Source: Acidobacteriota bacterium
Lineage (GTDB): Bacteria; Acidobacteriota; Terriglobia; Acidiferrales; UBA7541
Reading direction: 5' to 3'
Assembly: GCA_013289715.1 (NCBI GenBank)
Contig: JABCZJ010000028.1
Span: 1-44,880, forward strand
Length of the DNA: 44,880 nt
Shown: positions 39,104 to 44,880 of the stretch, one piece after another
How positions within the stretch are numbered: the first letter of the stretch is position 1
How the letters are laid out: every line of letters starts with the position of its first letter
Program-made: the position numbers and the translations under genes
Notes under the pieces: model-generated
Seen by the model: only the letters and a program-made list of their open reading frames with translations
Databases searched by the model: none
Told to the model about the DNA's origin: nothing

Positions 39104-40449
39104 TGCGCTATCTCCCTAAAAGCCCTTCCGAACGCCAGGAAATGCTGGCCGCCATCGGAACGCGCTCGATCGAAGAGCTTTTCACATCCATACCGGAAAA
39201 ATTCCGGCTGCGTGCGCCGCTCGATCTTCCCGGCCCGCTTTCTGAAGCTGAGATCATTCAATATTTCCAGACGCGCGCCGCGGAAAATTCGCGCGGTTAC
39301 GTTTCCTTTCTCGGCGCCGGAGTGTACCAGCACCTGCGTTCCGTCGCGGCCGATGCGCTGCTTCAGCGCGGCGAATTTCTCACGTCGTACACACCGTACC
39401 AGGCTGAATTTGCGCAAGGCACGCTCACCGCCATTTTCGAGTTTCAAACTTTGATGTGCCAGATCACCGGCCAGGAAGTCGCCAACGCTTCGATGTACGA
39501 TGGCTCAACCGCACTCACCGAAGCCGTGCTGATGGCCGAGCGCCTCACCAGCCGCCGCCATGTTCTCGTCGCGCGCTCCGTGCATCCCGAATATCGCCAG
39601 GTTCTGCACACGTACGCGAAAAATCTTGGCTTGGAAATTGAAGAAATCGGCTACACCGCGTCCGGGCAGATCGACCGCGCCGCGCTGAAGCCTGATACGC
39701 TTGCGCGGGCAGCCGCAGTCGTCGTGCAGTCCCCGAACTTTTTCGGCGTCCTGGAAGAAATTCCGGCGCTGGCCGAAACCGCGCACGCCTCGGGTGCGCT
39801 GTTGGTCAGCGCCATCACCGAAGCCGTTTCGCTCGGCATCGTTCGCCCGCCCGCCGAGGCCGACATCGTCGCCATGGAGGGCCAGGCTTTCGGGATCCCT
39901 CCCAGTTACGGCGGCCCGTATGTCGGCGTGATCGCCACACGCGAAAAATTCGTCCGCCAGATGCCCGGCCGCCTCGCCGGACAAACCACAGACGCCGCCG
40001 GAAATCGCGGCTTCGTGCTCACCCTCGCCACGCGCGAACAACACATCCGCCGCGAGAAGGCCACCTCCAACATCTGCACCAACGAAGCGCTCTACGCTCT
40101 CGCCGCCACCATTCATCTCTGTCTGATCGGAAAAGAAGGCTTGCGCGAGCAGGCGCTGCAGAATCTCGCGAAGGCCCGTTTCGCGCAGTCCGAACTCGAG
40201 AAAATTCCCGGCGTGCGCCGCGTTTTCTCTGGCCCCACGTTCAACGAGTTTTCGCTGGAATTTCCGCGCTCGGTGAAAATGATCAACGCCGAGCTGCTGA
40301 AGGAAAAAATCATCGGTCCGTTCGCGCTCGGCATGCAATATCCGGAACACACCAAGCGCGCCGTCATCTGCGTCACCGAGACCACGCCGCGCGCCGAAAT
40401 CGAACGCTTCGCCGCCGCCGTGCGGCGTATTCTGGAAAGACCCGTTTAA
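39103..40449 (+). CDS. gcvPA: Glycine dehydrogenase (decarboxylating) subunit 1
   Basis: This is the N-terminal half-enzyme of the split P protein. The 448-residue subunit starts MRYLPKSPSERQEMLAAIG and has SFLGAGVYQHLRS, LTSYTPYQAEFAQGTLTAIF and EFQTLMCQITGQEVANASMYDG. It has a fold type I PLP-enzyme shape but lacks the cofactor lysine, which is on subunit 2. The C-terminal part has NEFSLEFPR. Two-subunit P proteins are usual in Firmicutes, Thermus and many other bacteria, against a single 950-residue chain in E. coli. It is coupled to gcvH by a one-base overlap. Confidence 0.96.
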   Translation: MRYLPKSPSERQEMLAAIGTRSIEELFTSIPEKFRLRAPLDLPGPLSEAEIIQYFQTRAAENSRGYVSFLGAGVYQHLRSVAADALLQRGEFLTSYTPYQAEFAQGTLTAIFEFQTLMCQITGQEVANASMYDGSTALTEAVLMAERLTSRRHVLVARSVHPEYRQVLHTYAKNLGLEIEEIGYTASGQIDRAALKPDTLARAAAVVVQSPNFFGVLEEIPALAETAHASGALLVSAITEAVSLGIVRPPAEADIVAMEGQAFGIPPSYGGPYVGVIATREKFVRQMPGRLAGQTTDAAGNRGFVLTLATREQHIRREKATSNICTNEALYALAATIHLCLIGKEGLREQALQNLAKARFAQSELEKIPGVRRVFSGPTFNEFSLEFPRSVKMINAELLKEKIIGPFALGMQYPEHTKRAVICVTETTPRAEIERFAAAVRRILERPV

Positions 40450-40462
40450 GGAGCTGTAGGAT

Positions 40463-41980
40463 TTGAATCCGAAACTCACCGATCTCGAAGCGCCCGCCAA
40501 AAACGTAGGGAAAGCACGCGCCCACGTCAGCCAGAACGAAGGCCTGATCTTCGAACAATCCGCGCCCGGCAAGCGCGGCATGGAACTTCCGCCGCTCGAC
40601 GTCCCTGCCGTTGATCCCGCCAAAGCTCTAGGCTCCGAATTCACGCGAGATGCGATCGAAGGCTTCCCCGAAGTCAGCGAAATCGAAGTGATCCGCCACT
40701 TCACGCGCCTTTCCACCTGGAATTACGCGATCGATCTCGGCATGTATCCGCTGGGCTCCTGCACCATGAAATACAATCCGCGCGTCAACGAATTCGTGGC
40801 CCGCCTTGACGGCCTCGCTTCCGAACATCCCGAGCAACCCGCGGAAGTCTCCCAAGGCTGCCTGCGCATCCTGCACGATCTGCAGAAGTGTCTGCTTTCG
40901 ATCACCGGCATGGACGCGGCCACGCTGCAACCCGCGGCGGGCGCGCAAGGCGAGCTAACCGGCCTGCTGATGATTCGCGCGTACCTGGAAAGCCAGGGCA
41001 ACCCGCGCCACAAAGTCCTGATCCCCGATTCCGCGCACGGCACCAATCCGGCGTCGGTAGTGATCGCCGGATACGAAGTGCAGAACATCAAATCCAATAG
41101 CCGCGGCCAGATTGACACCGATCACCTGCGCGAATTCGTCACCGGCGATGTCGCCGCGCTGATGCTCACCAATCCCAGCACCCTCGGCGTCTTCGAAGAA
41201 CGCATCGCGGAAATTGCCGCCATTCTCCACGAACGCGGCGCGCTGCTCTACATGGACGGCGCCAATATGAACGCGCTCGCTGGCGTCACACGCCCCGGCG
41301 ATTTCGGTGTGGACGTGATGCACCTGAACCTGCACAAGACTTTTTCCACGCCGCACGGTGGCGGGGGCCCCGGCGCCGGCCCTGTGCTAGCCAAGAAAAT
41401 CCTCGAGCCGTTCCTGCCGATTCCGGTCGTCGTTCAGAAGCCGGACGGCACCTACACCCTCGACCACAATCGCCCGAAATCCGTGGGACGCGTCCGCGCC
41501 TTCGCCGGAAATTTTGGCGTGCTGCTGCGCGCGCTGGCTTACACGCTCGCTTACGGCCCGGGCATCCGTCAGGCCACCGAAGATGCCGTGCTCAACGCGA
41601 ATTACATTCGCAAGAATCTCGAGCCCTATTTCGATCTCCCGTACAATCTGCCCTCCATGCACGAGGTCGTCTTCAGCGACGCGCGCCAAAAAGTGAGAGG
41701 CGTAAACACGATGGACATCGCCAAGCGCCTGATTGATTACGGCTTCCACCCGTACACCACCGCCTTTCCGCTGATCGTTCCGGGCGCCATGATGATCGAG
41801 CCCACCGAATCCGAATCGAAGCAGGAATGCGACTTGTTCATTGACGCGATGCGCTCCATCGCCGCCGAAGCCGACGCCACGCCCGATCTCGTGAAAACCG
41901 CCCCGCATGCGACACGCGTCGGCCGACTCGACGAAGTCGCCGCCGCGCGCAAACCAATTCTTCGCTGGAAATCCGCATAG
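40463..41980 (+). CDS. gcvPB: Glycine dehydrogenase (decarboxylating) subunit 2
   Basis: The catalytic half of the split P protein has 505 residues from a TTG at 40463, preceded by AAGGAG with a 9-nt gap. The cofactor lysine is in HLNLHKTFSTPHGGGGPGAG. Other family segments are GMYPLGSCTMKYNPRVNE, LTGLLMIRAYLES, IPDSAHGTNPASVVIAGYEV and LTNPSTLGVFEERI. It decarboxylates glycine and loads the methylamine on GcvH. It begins 13 nt after gcvPA and closes the operon. A 146-nt gap with no clear terminator follows. Confidence 0.96.
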   Translation: MNPKLTDLEAPAKNVGKARAHVSQNEGLIFEQSAPGKRGMELPPLDVPAVDPAKALGSEFTRDAIEGFPEVSEIEVIRHFTRLSTWNYAIDLGMYPLGSCTMKYNPRVNEFVARLDGLASEHPEQPAEVSQGCLRILHDLQKCLLSITGMDAATLQPAAGAQGELTGLLMIRAYLESQGNPRHKVLIPDSAHGTNPASVVIAGYEVQNIKSNSRGQIDTDHLREFVTGDVAALMLTNPSTLGVFEERIAEIAAILHERGALLYMDGANMNALAGVTRPGDFGVDVMHLNLHKTFSTPHGGGGPGAGPVLAKKILEPFLPIPVVVQKPDGTYTLDHNRPKSVGRVRAFAGNFGVLLRALAYTLAYGPGIRQATEDAVLNANYIRKNLEPYFDLPYNLPSMHEVVFSDARQKVRGVNTMDIAKRLIDYGFHPYTTAFPLIVPGAMMIEPTESESKQECDLFIDAMRSIAAEADATPDLVKTAPHATRVGRLDEVAAARKPILRWKSA

Positions 41981-42126
41981 CGAGGGCCATCGCCGAGAGT
42001 CACACAAAAGGGTGTCCGGCAGAGCCGCTCGCGCGTTCTGCCCGTTTGCTGGCATAATGTAAGTGACTATCAGAATGTTTGGGTTTTGCTCAAACACCAT
42101 CAAGTAGCAGCTGAAAGAGGACCAAC

Positions 42127-42639
42127 GTGACACCCGAACAAGCCGCATTCTTCGTCGAAACGCTTCTGCCGCAAGTCCAGAAGGAATATCTAACCACTCG
42201 CCGCGTTCTTAAAGCGATCCCCATCGCCAAGGAAAGCTATCGCCCGCACCCGGACTCGCGCAGCGCCTTCGAACTCGCCTGGCATATCGCTTCTTCCGAT
42301 GTCTGGTTTCTCGACGGCTTCCTCACCGGCAAATTCGAGATGGAAGACGATGTGATGCCCGCGGATCTCGGCACCACCGAAGATATTCTGGCTCTCTACG
42401 AAGACGGCTTCGAAACAAAGTTGCCGGAAGTCAAAAAGCTTTCCCCGGATTTCTGGGCCACACCGCGGCCTTTCTTCGGAATTTACAATAATCCTACCGC
42501 GCTCTATCTCCAGTTCATGCTGCTCCACATGATTCACCATCGCGGCCAGCTCGTCGCCTATCTGCGGCCGATGGGCGCCAAAGTTCCCAATATTTATGGC
42601 GGCAGCTTCGACGAACCGATGACCGAGCCGGAATCGTAG
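42127..42639 (+). CDS. DinB-family protein
   Basis: The 170-residue protein is a cytoplasmic four-helix DinB-fold protein. It has the first metal histidine in ELAWHIASSDVWFLDG and the pair in LLHMIHHRGQLVAYLRPMG, a classic HxxxH-like DinB signature with the HRGQ end. The DinB superfamily includes thiol S-transferases and stress proteins. GTG at 42127 is the start, with AGAGG upstream; a -10-like CATAAT lies at 42053-42058. Unlike the relative at 9997-10536, it has no signal peptide. Function is not resolved. Confidence 0.9.
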   Translation: MTPEQAAFFVETLLPQVQKEYLTTRRVLKAIPIAKESYRPHPDSRSAFELAWHIASSDVWFLDGFLTGKFEMEDDVMPADLGTTEDILALYEDGFETKLPEVKKLSPDFWATPRPFFGIYNNPTALYLQFMLLHMIHHRGQLVAYLRPMGAKVPNIYGGSFDEPMTEPES

Positions 42640-42657
42640 AACGCCGCTCGCCTTGGT

Positions 42658-44334
42658 TCACTGCTTCTGCGAATCGTCTGGATTCGTGGTGATCGCGCCT
42701 GCGTCGGATATGGTTAGGTTGCGAGCGCTCGTCGTGTTAGGGCAATACGCATCGGTTTCTTCCCGCACAAAACCAACGCTGGCGTTCCAAAACATCCTGA
42801 CCTTCACAGGACATGGTGTGACCGCTTGGCCCTGATCTCCCGAATCGTCGCGCTTTCCTTCCTGGTCGTATTGGTGCGCGGGCTCGACGTCGAGCATTGC
42901 ATCCAGTGTCCCCTTCTTGCGTTCGATGGCCGCCGCGAACGGCTCGCTACGCGTCCTGCCACATTGTGCGTATGCGCCGAAATCCGAAGCGATGCGCACG
43001 GCGCTGAAGACAAATCGCCCGCTACCGGAATTGAATCCCGCCGCTAGCCAAACGATTTCGTGCGACATGCCTTGCCTGGCCGTCACTTGCCACAACGACA
43101 CCTTGGGCAACGATTCCAGAGCCTGCACCTGGAAAGCAGGCGCAGCATCGTCCGCAAATTTATCAGCAGCATTGATCAAGGCCGGCACCACATATCCGCG
43201 GGTGTCGGGCTCCGCAGGCAGGTCAGTCGCCAAAACGGACAAACGCTCGTCAAGCAACGGCTGCGGCAGAATCTCGAATGCCGGGCTCCGACCTTGCGAG
43301 TCCACAACGACAGCGAAATAGCGTGGCGCGAATGAATTGTTGCCGCGCGATGCGAGCAGCACAGCCGTCTGCTGCGCGCCATCTGGAGCGTATCGCCCGA
43401 GAACCGTCACGGCACCCAGGCCTGGAACGTCTGGCGCCTTGCCGCGCAAACCATTGTAAGTGCTCCAGGCGGCAACAGCGTTCAACGTGGGCGGGTCGCC
43501 TTCCTTGACCGTGTAGGGTGCGTCGGCGCCGCTCGCCAGATAGAATCGGTGCGTGACAGGCGGCGTGTAGTCGCCAGTTTCACTCGACATGCACAGGAAG
43601 TCTGACTTCATGGCATCCCAAGCGCACGACAGCGCGGTGGTCGGAGCGGACCCGTTGTCGTAGACGCCGCACACGCCACCTCCCTCGGCGCTGATGCATT
43701 GCACGACGGACATCACCGCGGGATGCAGCGTCCGGAAGTCGAGGAGCAGGATTTTCTGCTCCGCCGCTTCCGTGCTGGCGCCGACCTCGCGGCGCCACCA
43801 GGACACTTGGAAAATTGGGACGTTGTAGTTTTTCAGCGCCAGGGAGATTGCCGGTCCGGAATCGTCGTCCTTATCGATCCCGGATTCGGGACCGGTATCG
43901 CCTTTGGTGCGCCTAAAAAATTCGAGATTAGGGCTGTCCTCGCGGTCGTGAGCGATCGTGAACCAGGACTCTTTTTGATTTCCTACTGCGCGCACGTAAA
44001 GAGAGACGTCTGATTCCTCGGGGTCGTTCTCGCCGAGGTCTTTTTCCGCCAGATAAATATCAACCTTCCGGTAGGGGAACTTGGCGGCCGCGATGGGTTC
44101 GACGGAAAGCGCGGGTTTGGATTTTTGCAGGCTCGCAATTTCTGCCGCTGGAGCGGCTACGAGATGAAACAATTTCTTGTCGAGCAAGACCGGATTACCG
44201 AAGTTCGAAGAGCAGGAGATTGCGCCAAAGGGTGTGGCACCTTCCTGCGCCGTGAGAGGAGGTGCGGCAGGGCAAATCACGATCGCCAGGGCAACCGCGG
44301 CTGCGAGAGGCAGCGCGGACCGCGGTGTCTTCAT
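42658..44334 (-). CDS. Large secreted protein of unknown function
   Basis: The 558-residue protein begins with a signal peptide (ALPLAAAVALAIVICPAAPP then TAQE). The mature part is mostly beta and Ser/Asp-rich, without recognised catalytic motifs. Segments include RKVDIYLAEKDLGENDPEES, ESWFTIAHDRED, SVVQCISAEGGGVCGVYDNG and a C-terminal VRMFWNASVGFVREET. At least seven cysteines suggest an exported, disulfide-bonded domain. TGAGGCG is just before the ATG at 44334. It converges with the DinB gene, 18 nt apart. I do not recognise the family. Confidence 0.8.
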   Translation of the reverse strand: MKTPRSALPLAAAVALAIVICPAAPPLTAQEGATPFGAISCSSNFGNPVLLDKKLFHLVAAPAAEIASLQKSKPALSVEPIAAAKFPYRKVDIYLAEKDLGENDPEESDVSLYVRAVGNQKESWFTIAHDREDSPNLEFFRRTKGDTGPESGIDKDDDSGPAISLALKNYNVPIFQVSWWRREVGASTEAAEQKILLLDFRTLHPAVMSVVQCISAEGGGVCGVYDNGSAPTTALSCAWDAMKSDFLCMSSETGDYTPPVTHRFYLASGADAPYTVKEGDPPTLNAVAAWSTYNGLRGKAPDVPGLGAVTVLGRYAPDGAQQTAVLLASRGNNSFAPRYFAVVVDSQGRSPAFEILPQPLLDERLSVLATDLPAEPDTRGYVVPALINAADKFADDAAPAFQVQALESLPKVSLWQVTARQGMSHEIVWLAAGFNSGSGRFVFSAVRIASDFGAYAQCGRTRSEPFAAAIERKKGTLDAMLDVEPAHQYDQEGKRDDSGDQGQAVTPCPVKVRMFWNASVGFVREETDAYCPNTTSARNLTISDAGAITTNPDDSQKQ

Positions 44335-44437
44335 AACGCCTCAGAAAGGACAGTCGCTTCACACCCGACGATCAGCGCGAACCCGTCAGTTGGGGCGCCC
44401 ATCGTGGCGCGGAAATGAGCCCGAACCCCGCAGCTGC

Positions 44438-44880
44438 CTACTTCTTGTCGATTTTAGCCTTTTCGATCGGCAGGCCGCGTATCGCCGCCGGAGCCACCCT
44501 CTGCGTCGACGTAAGATCCGCCGCCGCAATCGCCGCCGGAAACAGCGCCGTGCGGCCATCGGAACTTGCGGCCGCAGCCTCAGTGAGGCGCTCCGATGCG
44601 GGGGACGGCATGGGCACCAACGCTCCCTCCGCTTCCTTCAGGAACGTCAACCCCAACTCCCCACCGTGCCAGTCAATCGAAACCACATCGCCCAGCGACA
44701 CCTGCTCGGTCGCCAGCAAACTCGCCAGCGGATACACCACGTGCCGCTCGATCGCGCGCTTCAAATGCCGCGCGCCGTATTTCATGTCCGTGCCTTCCTT
44801 CAGCAAAAATTCCCGCGCCGGCTGCGTCACTCGGAACAAGAACCGTCCCTTCGCCGTCTCCAGCACGCGCTGTTGCACCA
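44438..44880 (-). CDS. C-terminal part of a Clp/Hsp100-type AAA+ ATPase, cut by the window edge
   Basis: Only the last 147 or so codons are in view; the gene continues past 44880 and its true start is not visible. The segment AREFLLKEGTDMKYGARHL then KRAIERHVVYPLASLLA is the C-terminal D2-small domain of ClpA/ClpB/ClpC-type unfoldases (the YGAR-L-R motif is the sensor-2 region). After it comes a roughly 65-residue Ala/Ser/Pro-rich tail ending IEKAKIDKK, which is not part of the conserved fold. Which Hsp100 class this is cannot be told without the upstream part. Confidence 0.85.
   Translation of the reverse strand, partial: VQQRVLETAKGRFLFRVTQPAREFLLKEGTDMKYGARHLKRAIERHVVYPLASLLATEQVSLGDVVSIDWHGGELGLTFLKEAEGALVPMPSPASERLTEAAAASSDGRTALFPAAIAAADLTSTQRVAPAAIRGLPIEKAKIDKK

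Noticed and set aside
39505..40716. Minus-strand frame of about 403 codons opposite gcvPA/gcvPB
   Set aside because: Antisense shadow spanning two real genes and their junction.

Overview
This is a GC-rich chromosomal window with dense gene packing. The encoded proteins are mostly housekeeping and secondary metabolism, with many small secreted proteins of unknown function. The protein style fits a free-living heterotroph of the Acidobacteriota, probably class Terriglobia: secreted lineage-type proteins, a lone LigD-type phosphoesterase, a PAS/GAF hybrid kinase, a fused formiminotransferase-cyclodeaminase, a split glycine decarboxylase and a ten-cysteine mini-protein. This assignment is inferred from protein resemblance; no rRNA or tRNA gene is present to confirm it. 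I see no insertion sequence, prophage, integrase or CRISPR array.

Left third (1-19.5 kb). A minus-strand group encodes transaldolase, glycerol-3-phosphate dehydrogenase and a stand-alone LigD-type 3'-phosphoesterase. A secreted protein and an NTP_transf_5-type protein follow. Next come a 97-residue unknown protein and an orphan hybrid histidine kinase (PAS-PAS-GAF-PAS-HisKA-HATPase-REC) with paired inverted repeats upstream. A secreted DinB-fold protein diverges from the glycogen branching enzyme glgB. Two adjacent plus-strand genes share an internally duplicated domain. A ferredoxin-NADP reductase precedes a minus-strand run of four genes: YdjC/HpnK-type deacetylase, family 2 glycosyltransferase and two exported unknown proteins, ending in a clear intrinsic terminator. 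A palindrome-rich non-coding stretch lies upstream of that run.

Middle third (19.5-29.8 kb). These are mostly single-gene units: a cystathionine gamma-synthase/lyase type enzyme, CutA, a phosphohexomutase coupled to an FtsB/DivIC-like protein, a membrane acyltransferase, an SthA-like transhydrogenase, a CPBP membrane protease, an orphan thiG and a long-chain acyl-CoA synthetase. Two GTG-initiated genes have a -10-like box 8 nt before the start and no Shine-Dalgarno, which suggests leaderless mRNAs.

Right third (29.8-44.9 kb). A histidine-degradation cluster (hutU, an NmrA-like gene, hutI, bifunctional ftcD) lies near a complete glycine cleavage operon (gcvT-gcvH-gcvPA-gcvPB). Both deliver one-carbon units to tetrahydrofolate. 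hutH is not in the window. Between them is a compact minus-strand unit: possibly a 59-residue ORF, then a 57-residue protein with ten cysteines, then an RsbW-like protein whose ATP-binding motifs look degenerate. This is the best candidate for an undescribed small system. The window ends with a DinB-fold protein, a large secreted unknown and the C-terminal part of a Clp/Hsp100-type ATPase running off the edge.
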